Source: Streptomyces sp. 150FB
Lineage (GTDB): Bacteria > Actinomycetota > Actinomycetes > Streptomycetales > Streptomycetaceae
DNA: 64,000 bases
Assembly (NCBI RefSeq): GCF_000818195.1
Contig: NZ_JTHL01000001.1
Location: 7,575,476 to 7,639,475, forward strand
Direction: 5' to 3'
Shown here: piece by piece, positions 1 to 8,587 of the stretch
Numbering within the stretch: position 1 is the stretch's first letter
Layout: each line of letters begins with the position of its first letter
The notes under the pieces: model-generated
Told to the model about the DNA's origin: nothing
Database searches by the model: none
Seen by the model: the letters and a program-made list of their open reading frames with translations, nothing else
Made by a program: the position numbers and the translations under genes

Positions 1-336
1 ACCCGCCTCTCCGACACCGAGAAAGCCGAGATCACCGACGCCGCCACCCAGCGCGGCGTCACCGTCGCCCGCTTCCTCGCCACCGCCGGCCTGAGCGCCG
101 CCCGCGGACGCGCCGCCGTGCACAGCAACGACCAGCTCGACACCGCCATCGACGAACTCGCCGCTCTACGCACCGCGCTGGCCCGGATCGGCAACAACAT
201 CAACCAGATCGCCTTCGTCCTCAACAGCGGTGGCCAGCCGCGCGCCGGTGAACTCGAACACGCGCTGGGCACGCTGACCGGACTTCTCGCCCGCGTCGAT
301 GACGCGGCGAACGACCTGGTGACCCGGCGGCTGTGA
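1..336 (+). CDS. MobC-like relaxosome accessory protein (5' end outside window)
   Basis: The reading frame is open from base 1, so the start lies upstream of the window; 111 codons are visible. The segment around LARIGNNINQIAF followed by a helical LxxLLxRVDD tail is typical of bacterial mobilisation proteins of the MobC family, which bind near oriT and assist the relaxase. The stop TGA overlaps the start of the relaxase gene (GTGATG), so the two are translationally coupled, the usual mobC-mobA arrangement. The upstream portion reads as a ribbon-helix-helix-like segment (TEKAEITDAATQRGVTVARF). An internal GTG at 118 is not a convincing start, because coding sequence continues in frame upstream of it. 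Confidence 0.8.
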   Translation, partial: TRLSDTEKAEITDAATQRGVTVARFLATAGLSAARGRAAVHSNDQLDTAIDELAALRTALARIGNNINQIAFVLNSGGQPRAGELEHALGTLTGLLARVDDAANDLVTRRL

Positions 337-2108
337 TGGTTCCCGACATCGGACGCGGCTCCCGCACCCACGGCCTCCTCGTCTACCTGTACGGCCCCGG
401 ACGGCGCGAGGAGCACACCGACGCGCACCTCGTCGGCTCCTGGGACGGCTTCGCCCCCGACCCCGGCCGCGACACCGGCCTCGACCCCGACCCGAAGGTC
501 ACCCTCGCCCGGCTCACCGCCGCCCTGGACCTGCGGGTCAAGCAGGCCGGCGACCGCGCGCCCGCCAAGCACGTCTGGCACTGTTCGGTCCGTACCGCCC
601 CCGGGGACCGGCGGCTGGACGACGAGGAGTGGAACGCCGTCGCCCAGCGCATCGTCCACGCCACCGGCATCTCCCCGGCCGGAGACCCCGACGGTTGCCG
701 GTGGATCGCCGTCCGCCACGCGGAGGACCACATCCACATCGTCGCCACCCTCGTACGCGGCGACCTGCGCAACCCGCGCCTGAACTACGACTTCAACAAG
801 GCCCAGGCCGAATGCCGCCGCATCGAGAAGGAGATGGGCCTGCGGCGCCTGAACGCCGGCGACGGAACCGCAGCGAAGAATCCCAGCAGCGCCGAGAAGT
901 TCAAGGCCGAGCGCACCGGCCGCCCGGAGAGCTCGCGCGAGACGCTCCGTGAGGCCGTTCGTCGAGCCGTGGCGGGAGCGGATTCGGAAGAGGAGTTCTT
1001 CACGCGGCTCCGAGAGGCGGGGGTGCGGGTGAAGCTGCGGCACGCTCCGTCCGGTGACGCGCTCGGCTACAACGTGGCCCTGCCCGGCGACCGCAACCGC
1101 GACGGAGACCCGGTCTGGTACCCCGGCTCCAAACTGGCCCCCGACCTCTCCCTTCCGAAGATCCGCCTACGCCTCACCGACGGGGCCGCCGAGCCGAGCG
1201 CGCCCGCGGTCGGCGCTGACCGGACGAACTGGTCACCGCCCGCCCGTCAACGACGCAACGCAGTCGTCATCGCCGAGCGCTCGGCCACGCTTCTGGAACG
1301 CGACGACGGCGGCGAGGCCGCCGCCCAGCTCGTCGGCGTCGGAGAACTCCTCGACGCGGTGGCCCAGACCTCACCGGCCCCCACCCGCGCCGAGCTGGCC
1401 GCCGCAGCTCGCGCCTTCGAGCGGGCGACCCGCAGTCATGTCCGCGCAGAACGCGCCGACACCAGGGCTCTCCGCTCAGCCGCCCGGGGCATTGTCCAGG
1501 CCGGCGGAGCGCTCGGCCGAGGCGAGGACGGCGGCACCACCGCCATGCTCGTCTCCACCCTCGTCCTGGTCACCCTCGCCGCCGCCCGCTGGCACTCCGC
1601 GCGTGGACACGCCCAGCAGGCCCACGCCTCCCGACAAGCAGCCGCGCACCTGCGCACCGCCTACCGGCAGGCCGCTGCCACCCCTATGCGAGTGCTGCAC
1701 GACCAAGGCCGGGCCCTTCCAGAAGCCCAGCGCCGCACGCACGAAGCCACCCTTCGCGCCGTCCTGCCGGAGAAGGTCGTGCAGGCAGAGGGCATGGAAG
1801 CGAGGACCGACGCCTTGATCGCCACCCTCGCCCAAGCCGAGCGGGCAGGCCACGACTCCGAAGCCCTCCTGCGCCAGGCCATCGACATGCGCGAACTCGA
1901 CAGCGCCGATGAGGTGAACGACGTCCTGGTCTGGCGCCTGCGGCGCATCGCCCAGCTCCCGGCACACCCGGGCGAAGGTGCCCGTCGGTCGCAGGCCGCC
2001 ACCCGCCAGGCCACCACGCCGAGCAGCCGCACCAGCGAACGGAACGCGACGGCAGCCGCACCGCTCGGGACTGTTCAAGACCCCAACCGCCGCTCGCCAC
2101 GTCGCTGA
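336..2108 (+). CDS. Relaxase/mobilisation nuclease
   Basis: This 590-aa protein nicks oriT and pilots single-stranded DNA during conjugation. The N-terminal third contains the histidine metal-binding motif (HAEDHIHI, about residues 129-136), preceded by the HVWHCSVR strand seen in MOBP/VirD2-type relaxases of actinobacteria. The start is ATG 336 (GTG 333 is possible), overlapping the stop of the MobC-like gene. The middle and C-terminal parts are helical and Ala/Arg-rich. The tail is disordered, Thr/Ser/Ala-rich and basic, ending in NRRSPRR, similar in style to tails of other proteins of this element and consistent with a type IV coupling-protein signal. The exact MOB family cannot be fixed by eye. 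Confidence 0.85.
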   Translation: MVPDIGRGSRTHGLLVYLYGPGRREEHTDAHLVGSWDGFAPDPGRDTGLDPDPKVTLARLTAALDLRVKQAGDRAPAKHVWHCSVRTAPGDRRLDDEEWNAVAQRIVHATGISPAGDPDGCRWIAVRHAEDHIHIVATLVRGDLRNPRLNYDFNKAQAECRRIEKEMGLRRLNAGDGTAAKNPSSAEKFKAERTGRPESSRETLREAVRRAVAGADSEEEFFTRLREAGVRVKLRHAPSGDALGYNVALPGDRNRDGDPVWYPGSKLAPDLSLPKIRLRLTDGAAEPSAPAVGADRTNWSPPARQRRNAVVIAERSATLLERDDGGEAAAQLVGVGELLDAVAQTSPAPTRAELAAAARAFERATRSHVRAERADTRALRSAARGIVQAGGALGRGEDGGTTAMLVSTLVLVTLAAARWHSARGHAQQAHASRQAAAHLRTAYRQAAATPMRVLHDQGRALPEAQRRTHEATLRAVLPEKVVQAEGMEARTDALIATLAQAERAGHDSEALLRQAIDMRELDSADEVNDVLVWRLRRIAQLPAHPGEGARRSQAATRQATTPSSRTSERNATAAAPLGTVQDPNRRSPRR

Positions 2109-2223
2109 CCAGGTCGAACCGGTAGTCGACCATCGACCGAGCGGACGCCGCGAAATGTATGGACAGCCGGTTCCACCGGCTGTTACGGATGAAGACAGGA
2201 CCCACAACCGGGAGATGACGCTC

Positions 2224-2619
2224 GTGCTCAGAACCACCACCCGCACCACGGAGCCGGCACCTGCGCTGCCCGTCCTCCCCACTGGTACCAACCCGCTGCT
2301 GCAGCTCCAGGCCGAGACGCGGCCCGCCGACGGACCCGGGGCGATTCGCTGCGTCGGCCACTCACGCGAACTCGCTCTCGGGGGCATCCCCGTGATGTGC
2401 TCCGCCTGCTGTGCCCGACGCGACTGGCTGCTCATCAACCACGGGCGCAACGTCTGGGTCCGCTGCCGGTGCGGCAACCAGTGGCTCGAGCCCGAGATCG
2501 GCCGCGCCGACTTCGACGCCCTGGTCGGCGGCCCGCACGGGACGACCTACCCGAGTGTCGAGGTGGGCCTGGCCGCGCTCGGGTTCGACGGCGTATTCGC
2601 CGGCATCTATATGGAGTAG
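2224..2619 (+). CDS. Small zinc-ribbon-like hypothetical protein
   Basis: A 131-aa protein of unknown function. The central CSACC and CRCG motifs, about 24 residues apart, could bind one zinc. GTG 2224 is chosen as start because GGGAG lies about 9 bases upstream; ATG 2215 sits directly on that Shine-Dalgarno and the longer open frame from 1978 overlaps the relaxase end. It follows the relaxase on the same strand after a gap of about 115 bases. It may belong to the mobilisation operon, but nothing in the sequence states a role. Confidence 0.5.
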   Translation: MLRTTTRTTEPAPALPVLPTGTNPLLQLQAETRPADGPGAIRCVGHSRELALGGIPVMCSACCARRDWLLINHGRNVWVRCRCGNQWLEPEIGRADFDALVGGPHGTTYPSVEVGLAALGFDGVFAGIYME

Positions 2620-2637
2620 GCGAGCACCGGAACGAAT

Positions 2638-2676
2638 AAGCGGAGGCTGGGGCACCAGCCCCCTGGTTCGCCGCTT
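2638..2676. terminator. Bidirectional hairpin between convergent genes
   Basis: The short gap between the convergent zinc-ribbon and Cap15 genes holds an inner stem (GGCTGG, loop GGCA, CCAGCC) within an outer AAGCGG/CCGCTT pair. It has no long T tract, which is common for Streptomyces terminators. Confidence 0.45.
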
Positions 2677-2683
2677 CTGATCT

Positions 2684-3322
2684 TCAGCTGCTGGCGGGCG
2701 CCGGGTCGGCAGCTTGAGCCTCTGCGAAGGTGCCGTAGTCGGTCGATCGGTCTAGCAGGCTGAAGTCCATGTCACCGGCGGTGAACCGGCTGGTGTAGTA
2801 GTGCCCGGTCGCAGTCTTGGGGTGGAGACCGGTGACCGCTATTCGACAGGCCCCTTCGTGCCGCGGGCTTCGATGCTGGTGCTCCACGCGGGGCGTGTTG
2901 TCGTACAGGAATCCGATCTCGGCAGTTCCCGAGTTCTCGGGGGCGCCGATGGTGGCGTTGCTCGACCGCGAGGTGCTTTCCTTCGTGCGGAGCGTGGCGT
3001 GCAGGCTCCAGAAGGTCTGCTCGATCGTCATGTACGTAATGATCGGACCACGGTTCCCTCCCTCCGGGATGTGGCTCTCCGAGCTCGGGACAAGCACTAC
3101 CCGCCAGGTGCCCGTGACCCAGGCACGGCCGGTGAAGCGGTGGATGACGGGCCAGCGCCAGGCCCACTTGTCGAAGACGACGGTGCCGTAGCCCACGAGG
3201 GCCGGGATGTACGCGAAGAGGTACCGGAACTCGGACGGGTACAGGCCCAGGACGACCAGGACGACCGTGTAGAGGGTGGCGGCGATGGTGGCGCCGACGC
3301 GGATGGTGGTCGCGGTGTTCAT
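2684..3322 (-). CDS. cap15: CBASS effector, Cap15-type (two TM helices plus beta-rich sensor domain)
   Basis: A 212-aa membrane protein. Two N-terminal hydrophobic segments (about residues 10-27 and 33-50) are followed by a beta-rich domain with the pattern GxW...IEQTFWSLHATLRTKESTS...GHYYTSRFTAGDMDF. This matches the SMODS-associating 2TM beta-strand-rich (Cap15) family, whose barrel binds a cyclic nucleotide and whose oligomerisation damages the inner membrane. The start ATG 3322 lies two bases after the stop of the upstream CD-NTase, so they form one operon. A longer open frame up to 3391 would overlap the partner gene and is rejected. Assignment rests on pattern and context. Confidence 0.8.
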   Translation of the reverse strand: MNTATTIRVGATIAATLYTVVLVVLGLYPSEFRYLFAYIPALVGYGTVVFDKWAWRWPVIHRFTGRAWVTGTWRVVLVPSSESHIPEGGNRGPIITYMTIEQTFWSLHATLRTKESTSRSSNATIGAPENSGTAEIGFLYDNTPRVEHQHRSPRHEGACRIAVTGLHPKTATGHYYTSRFTAGDMDFSLLDRSTDYGTFAEAQAADPAPASS

Positions 3323-3324
3323 CG

Positions 3325-4236
3325 TCAGCTCTCGTAGTTTAGGTAGCGCCACGCGCGCTCGATCAGCTCGCGCGCGTCCTTCTCCGTCCACTTCTGGCCC
3401 TCGCCGAACACCTTCTTGATCCCGTTCGGCTCCACCATGCGCAGATAGCTGAACCAGGCCCCCGTGAGTTGCTGATAGACCTCTCGCAGGCTCTCACGGA
3501 CCACAGCGTCTAGGCTGCCATCGAGGAGCAAGACGTTGTCCGGGACGTTGTAGATCAGGCACTCGGAGAAGTAGGACGGAAGGGCTTTGATCACGCCCTC
3601 GGCGGCGAGGTCGTTCTCGACGTTCTTCAGCACCCGCACCACGATCTTGTACCGGTACTTGGTGTTGGTGTTCTTCGTGCGGCCGTTGACCAGCTGGAGC
3701 TCGGGCCAGTTGATGACACGCTTGCCGTTGCGCCCGTAGACGACGCTGCCCACGTACTCGCCGCCGGGAGCCGTGGTGTCGTAGGCCACCCACTTGAAGC
3801 ACGGCACCACGTCGATGCTGGGACGGCTGCCCACAACCTCCGGAACGTACACGGCGAGGTTGTGGTCCGTGTCCACCCAACCGAAGTGGTTGGTGAGCGC
3901 GTCCTCGACCTCCTGACGGAGCCTCTGCCGGGTCCACGGCCCCGCGTACCTGGCTGGCTGTCCAAACCACCAAGCCGCCAGCCCCTCCGTATGGATGGGG
4001 TCGTTTAGCTTCACCATGATGTCGACGTCGCTGTCACCGCGGACGTTGGTGTTGTTGGGGTACGAGCCCTTCGACGCCACCGTTATGTCGAGCCCCTGGA
4101 ACGGTTCGTGCCGGAGTACTGCCTGTTTCACCATCCGCTCGGCGCGCTCCAGCCTGAGCTGTTCGGAAGCACCCGGAGGGTTCTTCCATTTGTTAATCAA
4201 AGCGATCCGCTGCTCATACGTCAACTGCCGTGCCAC
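3325..4236 (-). CDS. cdnA: CD-NTase (cGAS/DncV-like nucleotidyltransferase) of CBASS
   Basis: A 303-aa cyclic oligonucleotide synthase. The catalytic signature is clear: GS at residues 57-58, an NNTNVRGDSDVD segment ending at residue 72 supplying two metal-binding aspartates, and a third acidic residue in SIDVVP near residue 142. Enzymes of this family are activated on phage infection and make a cyclic di- or trinucleotide that switches on the effector, here the Cap15-type protein encoded immediately downstream. The start is GTG 4236 with GGAGG five bases upstream (4242-4246). No Cap2/Cap3 or HORMA/TRIP13 genes are adjacent, so this is a minimal type I system. The nucleotide product cannot be predicted. 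Confidence 0.9.
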   Translation of the reverse strand: MARQLTYEQRIALINKWKNPPGASEQLRLERAERMVKQAVLRHEPFQGLDITVASKGSYPNNTNVRGDSDVDIMVKLNDPIHTEGLAAWWFGQPARYAGPWTRQRLRQEVEDALTNHFGWVDTDHNLAVYVPEVVGSRPSIDVVPCFKWVAYDTTAPGGEYVGSVVYGRNGKRVINWPELQLVNGRTKNTNTKYRYKIVVRVLKNVENDLAAEGVIKALPSYFSECLIYNVPDNVLLLDGSLDAVVRESLREVYQQLTGAWFSYLRMVEPNGIKKVFGEGQKWTEKDARELIERAWRYLNYES

Positions 4237-4549
4237 GAACGCCTCCAGGCTCCGGCGCGCCCTGCGCCGTCCACAGCGTACGAGCGGGCACTGACAGCGA
4301 CGCCGCGGCCGGCGTCAGAGATGGCTCACCAACCAGACGTCTGGGTCTCTAGCCGGGGGCGACAGCGCCAGACGCCCCCGAGAACTGACGCGCCACCGTT
4401 CAGCACGCCACGGGCTCTGGGGAAATCAGCTCATCGCATCCCCGCGGCACGGCTTCTTGGAGTCGCCCCTCACATCGACCTGATGTCCGCAGTGATAGGA
4501 GACCGTGGTCAGGGGGAACACGGTCGGAGAACTCCGGTAGATCTGAGGT
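4237..4549. other. Divergent intergenic region, presumed promoters
   Basis: No gene is supported in these 313 bases. They separate the divergent CBASS operon and the 4550 gene and should contain both promoters. Apart from the CD-NTase ribosome-binding site at 4242-4246, no clear operator or repeat was seen. Confidence 0.5.
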
Positions 4550-5059
4550 ATGAACCTCAACGACCTCAGCTCGCTTATGGATCGTCGTCAGGACGGCGGC
4601 CTCAGCTTCGAACGCTTCCGATCCGAGCCGGCATTGACCGCACTGCGGTGGCCGGACGACGTGCTGAAGGACTTCCTGTTCGACCATGGCGACAACGGCC
4701 TCTTCGTAGACGACTACGGAGCGCTCGACCTGACCGCGATCACCTGGACGCTGGAGACGATTCCGTCCGCGAGCTTCCACAAAATGCCGACCGGTGAGAG
4801 CGAAGTCGGACTGATCGAACACTTCGCCAAAGACCCGCTGCACTGGGTCGCAGTGCGAGCCCCGGAAGTCGGCAGGCACTGGGAAGATCACGGGACGTGG
4901 TTGCGCCCGCCGCTCCTCATCGACCGGGGTCTCTTGGCCCCGGCGAGCAACGGGCTGCAGGTCCTGGAGGGCCGAACTCGTGTCGGTGTCTTGCGTGGCC
5001 GCATCCGCGAGCAGCTGCACGTCGCCCCCGAACACCAGGCGTGGGTGGGGCGCTCGTGA
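4550..5059 (+). CDS. Hypothetical protein with possible ParB/Srx-like fold
   Basis: A 169-aa protein of unknown function. The C-terminal half (LLIDRGLL...GLQVLEGRTRVGVLRGR) recalls the ParB/sulfiredoxin-type 'I-x-G-x-x-R' region, where a parameter list of residues to modify or bind is read out, but the match is weak. The start ATG is preceded by GAGGT. It is transcribed divergently from the CBASS pair and stands alone. Composition is ordinary for Streptomyces. Confidence 0.55.
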   Translation: MNLNDLSSLMDRRQDGGLSFERFRSEPALTALRWPDDVLKDFLFDHGDNGLFVDDYGALDLTAITWTLETIPSASFHKMPTGESEVGLIEHFAKDPLHWVAVRAPEVGRHWEDHGTWLRPPLLIDRGLLAPASNGLQVLEGRTRVGVLRGRIREQLHVAPEHQAWVGRS

Positions 5060-5393
5060 GGACTTACCGCGTCTGGCTGCGTGCGCTGCGAACACCGAGT
5101 GCCTCTCGTAGAGATGCGGATGAATGAGTACGCGTCTGTACCCGGCCCGCGCCGGGACCTGGCGAGGTACAAGGACCGGTGGCCCTCGGGTTGGGAGCAT
5201 GTCCTGCCCTGCCAGGTTTCCCGTTGACCATGCTGATCGGGACCTAGAGCCAGCAGGACTTCACCGGCTCCCTGGATGACCCGGCGCGCGAGACCTTGAC
5301 GGGCACGAGCACTGGGACATGCTCGGTGGCGATTTCGACGGCCAAGCAAAGCCGCCCCCCGCCTGAACGGCTTGGGTGGCCTGCGGCTCTCGA
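5060..5393. other. Gene-poor stretch, no feature recognised
   Basis: These bases hold only short reading frames with poor codon bias. No RNA gene, repeat or mobile-element end was recognised. Confidence 0.4.
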
Positions 5394-5723
5394 TCAGACT
5401 TCGGCTAGTCGGTTAGAGAGGTCGAGGGCGTCGGTCGCGAAAGAGAGGGCGGCGCACAGGCCGGTCACCTCGTACAGGGTCGGACGGACTAGGCGCGGCC
5501 AGTCGTCCGGGGCGGCGGGCCAGGAACCGAGAAGCACCTCGACCTTGGTCAGCCCCAGGTACGTCGTGACGTCCCAGCCGCTGCGCGAGGCGGGCTCCCA
5601 GCGCAGTCGGATGCGCCCGAGGGGAAGTTGAAGGGTTTCGGCAGCGAGCCAGGTGATGTCGAGGGGGCCGTCGGGGCGGGTGGAGATGCGCTGGAGAAGC
5701 GCGCTGTGCACGCCGTGCGGCAT
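5394..5723 (-). CDS. Small hypothetical protein
   Basis: A protein of about 109 aa with protein-like composition (WLAAETLQLPLGRIRLRWEP...TTYLGLTKVEVLLGSWP). ATG 5723 is the first ordinary start in frame. A strong GGAGG occurs about 60 bases further upstream at the end of the preceding gene without an ATG/GTG/TTG at proper spacing, so the true start is uncertain. It is downstream of the 70-aa gene ending at 5813 and probably cotranscribed with it. Function unknown. Confidence 0.5.
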   Translation of the reverse strand: MPHGVHSALLQRISTRPDGPLDITWLAAETLQLPLGRIRLRWEPASRSGWDVTTYLGLTKVEVLLGSWPAAPDDWPRLVRPTLYEVTGLCAALSFATDALDLSNRLAEV

Positions 5724-5812
5724 GGGGCGGGCCGCGACAGTGTGCAGCGCGAGGCGGGGCTCGGGGCGCGAGAGTGACGAGATCGGAAGCCTCCGTGGTG
5801 GTAGGGAAGCGA

Positions 5813-6025
5813 TCAGGCCCAGGTGAGGGCGTCGCGCGCCCCCACCGGGAGGTAGTCCTCCTGGCCGTCGTCGGCGATGTACGCCTTGCCGTCGCGGACA
5901 ACGACCTCGGCCCCCACGAAGTGGGCGAAGGGGAAATCGGGGTTGATGGCGAGACGGACCGGCAGATTGGGGTCGATTTCCTGGAGCTGGCGGAGCAGGT
6001 GGCCGACGGTCAGGTACTGGGGCAA
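5813..6025 (-). CDS. 70-aa DUF6225-like protein
   Basis: A small acidic protein (PQYLTVGHLLRQLQEIDPNLPVRLAINPD...) resembling the short DUF6225-type proteins of streptomycetes, which read 'TVGxLRxxLxxLPxDxPVxV'. The proposed start is TTG 6025, with GGAG six bases upstream; no ATG is available in this frame. It sits between a DUF317 gene and another small gene on the same strand. Function unknown. Confidence 0.6.
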   Translation of the reverse strand: MPQYLTVGHLLRQLQEIDPNLPVRLAINPDFPFAHFVGAEVVVRDGKAYIADDGQEDYLPVGARDALTWA

Positions 6026-6125
6026 GGGAGTCTCCGTGAACGCTGGACATTGACGGGGCTGGTCGGCCCGACGACGGGGAGTCGTCGAGCCGTCGGTGGA
6101 TGTATGAGCGGAGCCTGATCGGCGG

Positions 6126-6473
6126 TCAGCACGAGGAGTTGGTGACCAGGGCGGCGAGGAATCTGGCAACGGCCTCGGAGGGGGTGTGGAGACCGAACTC
6201 CTGGACCCATGCGTCGCCATCGGCGGGCTGCACCCAGACGTGCCAAACGATGTTGCGCTGCCAGGCCGACGGGTCTTCGGGGAGCCAGCCGACGTAGACA
6301 CAGCCGTCGGGGCTGGTCGCGTGGACGTTGGCCTCAGGGGTGCCGACGATCGCCCACCCAAGTGCGTCCAGGAGATCGAGCACCGGGCCCGCACCGTGGT
6401 CGGCGGAGAGCCAGTGGAGAGCGTCCGCCGTGGGACGGACAACGGCCGGAAGGAGGGTGGCAGAGGTGCTCAC
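6126..6473 (-). CDS. Single DUF317-domain protein
   Basis: A 115-aa protein with the DUF317 pattern (VYVGWLPEDPSAWQRNIVWHVWVQPADGDAWVQEF, then a helical SEAVARFLAAL end). DUF317 proteins are typical cargo of Streptomyces plasmids and integrative elements; their biochemical role is unknown. GTG 6473 is chosen, with GAAGGG upstream; ATG 6536 would add 21 less protein-like residues. Downstream genes on the same strand follow closely, suggesting an operon. Confidence 0.7.
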   Translation of the reverse strand: MSTSATLLPAVVRPTADALHWLSADHGAGPVLDLLDALGWAIVGTPEANVHATSPDGCVYVGWLPEDPSAWQRNIVWHVWVQPADGDAWVQEFGLHTPSEAVARFLAALVTNSSC

Positions 6474-6689
6474 GGTTAGATGGATCCCTTCGTTGACCTG
6501 CGGTTTTCCCGACACCCGTACGTTGGCATGTGGCATGCCGAAGTGCGTAGTCGTTTCCCAGCGAGGACGTCTGCCGTGGGCGAACTCGGGTCGTCGGCAG
6601 GTGACGGGAGACCGGGGAATGGACAGGCCAACGCGGTTGTCCTACATGGGTTGCGGTGACGGGCCGCAGGCGAGCGAAGGGGGACAGCG

Positions 6690-6953
6690 ATGGCCGAGAC
6701 GAGCAGACACTGGGACGGCGCTGGGTTGGAGCGCAAGATCCGCGCGGCCGGGCGGCCGTGGACCGTGGGCGACATCGCGATGGTCGCCGACGGCCAGTGG
6801 GGAGTTGGCGCACAGCCCGACCAGTGGCCGGACGAGGAGACGGTGGAGCGCCGGGTCGCCGAAGGCCGGCGAGTGGAGCTGACGATGGAGGAGCTGGCCC
6901 GCGCGGTGGGCCCCCGGGCCGAAGAGGGCCACCGCGACGAGAATCGGAGCTAA
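6690..6953 (+). CDS. Small charged hypothetical protein
   Basis: An 87-aa product rich in Glu and Arg (WTVGDIAMVADGQWGVG...ETVERRVAEGRRVELTMEELARAV). A good ribosome-binding site (AAGGGGGA) precedes the ATG. It is on the opposite strand to its neighbours, nearly touching the convergent gene that ends at 6958. No family was recognised. Confidence 0.5.
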   Translation: MAETSRHWDGAGLERKIRAAGRPWTVGDIAMVADGQWGVGAQPDQWPDEETVERRVAEGRRVELTMEELARAVGPRAEEGHRDENRS

Positions 6954-6957
6954 GCGT

Positions 6958-7440
6958 TCAACGTCGGGGCCCCGTTGTGGGCGATGGCCCGACGACAGCC
7001 GCCGGAGAGGACGGTTCGGGCACGGCCCCCGGGGCGTGCCGCGTCTGCCCGGAGCGGGCGACAGCAGCCTGTGCCAGCCGAACCGCCGGTGCCTCAACCT
7101 CGGGTGCGGCGGCCTCTCGAGCCTCCACCACGCGCCGGATCGCCTGGAGGTACGCACGGCTCTCCGCGTGGGCGACGCGGAGGCTGACCGCCGTTTCGGT
7201 GATCCGGTCGAGTTTGTAGAAGTCAGGCACGTACCCATGCCGGGACAGGGCGTGAAGACGGTCCTGGTGAACGGTTACCGCGTTGTCCGTGATGGCCAGG
7301 GCCGTTCGGGTGTGCATGGCGCAGCGCAGGAGCGGGTCGTCGCTGGGGCGGCGGACCCCGAGGACCTCAAGAGCTTCGATGGGCTGGCCCCAGGCGTTCT
7401 CGATCATGGCCGTGGCCTGGTCGAGCATGGTGGTGGGCAT
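6958..7440 (-). CDS. Hypothetical protein of the conjugative element with basic tail
   Basis: A 160-aa protein of unknown function. Residues 1-115 are helical, with the motif LDRITETAVSLRVAHAESRAYLQAIRRVVEAREA. The last 40 residues are Pro/Ala/Ser-rich, ending PTTGPRR, and contain LAQAAVARSGQT, related to the RVxxAxxRST tail motif seen in other genes here. The start ATG is preceded by AGGAG. It lies just downstream of the two-domain DUF317 gene on the same strand. Confidence 0.65.
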   Translation of the reverse strand: MPTTMLDQATAMIENAWGQPIEALEVLGVRRPSDDPLLRCAMHTRTALAITDNAVTVHQDRLHALSRHGYVPDFYKLDRITETAVSLRVAHAESRAYLQAIRRVVEAREAAAPEVEAPAVRLAQAAVARSGQTRHAPGAVPEPSSPAAVVGPSPTTGPRR

Positions 7441-7497
7441 GGTGGAACTCCTGTTGGGCAGGGACGGTCGCGCGTGGAGTGCGGCTTGGGGTGGGAG

Positions 7498-8445
7498 TCA
7501 TCGTCCGCGCCGGGGCGCCGGCGAGCTGGCCGGCAGCCGGGCAGAGGTCGCGGGCGCGGGGTGTCCCGTCCGTTTCTGCGCCGCCCCCGTGGAGCGGCTC
7601 TGGGCGGCCATCACTCGGAGGTCGGCTGCTGTGCGCGGTGCCCGCGCGGCACGGTGTACGGCCTGGGTGACCGCGGTGCGGCGTACGTCCAGCGGAGTCG
7701 GAGCGCGCGAGACCTGAGCCTCGGCGATCGACGTGGCCGAAGCGACAGGGGTCGTAGTGACCAGGTGCTGCATACGCCGGTCGACTTGGTGGCGTTCGCG
7801 GACCACCGGGGTCGACTTCGCCATCACAGCGGCGGTTGCGGTGATCAAATGGGACGGTGTGCGGGCAGTGAAGGTCGCTTCGGCACGAGTGCCCCAGCCC
7901 GGCGGGCCGGCCCACAGCTCGACGGTCCTGCGGTCGGAACCGTAGCCGCGCCGATCGATAAGGATGCCCGCTTGGTCGTCAGGAGCGATGATTTCGACGG
8001 TGCCGAGTTCAGCTCCGTCAAGGTTCCAGCCGGCATCGGTCAGCGGCCGGACGGTGTCCCTCCAAGGGGCGGTTGGCCCTGTCAAGAAGCGGCCGAGGGT
8101 GTCGGAAGCGAGGGCTTCGTCGTAGTCCTGGACCAGTGCGGCGGTGAGGCCGGCGACCATCTCGGCCGGGGTGACGTGGTTGAACGTCGCCGTCCAGCGA
8201 GGCGCCGAGAAGGCGTCCTCGGCTGCGCTGATCTTCCACAGTTCGAAGTCGTCGCCAAACCAGCCGATCCGAATCCGTTGGTCGGGAGAGGTTACGAGGA
8301 GCTGGCAGGGACCCTCATCGAGGTACTGATGAGGCCAGTGGGCGACGGGCGCGAAGCCAGCCTCGCCGGTCCCGTTGGAACCAGCCAGATACATAGGGCT
8401 GACCAGTACCTCTTGGTACCGGGTCGGGTCATCAGGGGCGTACAT
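7498..8445 (-). CDS. Two-domain DUF317 protein with shared C-terminal tail
   Basis: A 315-aa protein with two DUF317-like repeats, about residues 20-115 (HQYLDEGPCQLLVTSPDQRIRIGWF...WTATF) and about 130-225 (LTDAGWN...VEIIAPDDQAGILIDRR). The C-terminus is a disordered basic tail beginning near RVMAAQSRST and ending SSPAPRRGR. The tail closely resembles those of the RelE-like, DnaB-N and 26169 gene products of this window, suggesting a common module. DUF317 itself has no known activity. The gene heads a small minus-strand cluster. Confidence 0.75.
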   Translation of the reverse strand: MYAPDDPTRYQEVLVSPMYLAGSNGTGEAGFAPVAHWPHQYLDEGPCQLLVTSPDQRIRIGWFGDDFELWKISAAEDAFSAPRWTATFNHVTPAEMVAGLTAALVQDYDEALASDTLGRFLTGPTAPWRDTVRPLTDAGWNLDGAELGTVEIIAPDDQAGILIDRRGYGSDRRTVELWAGPPGWGTRAEATFTARTPSHLITATAAVMAKSTPVVRERHQVDRRMQHLVTTTPVASATSIAEAQVSRAPTPLDVRRTAVTQAVHRAARAPRTAADLRVMAAQSRSTGAAQKRTGHPAPATSARLPASSPAPRRGR

Positions 8446-8587
8446 GGTCGAGTCTCCGGAAGCGAAGGAGGAGAACGGATCCGCGTGAGCAGCGGTGGGA
8501 GCCGCCGGTGCGCACGCGGATGCCGTGGCGGCGGCAGGTGGCCTCTAGGGACTGTCTCTCAGATCCGTCTGTGGGATCGTCGTGCTC

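Noticed and set aside
4400..5200. 266-aa minus-strand frame over the 4550 gene
   Set aside because: No domain, Arg/Gly-rich; the plus-strand frame has better composition and a ribosome-binding site.
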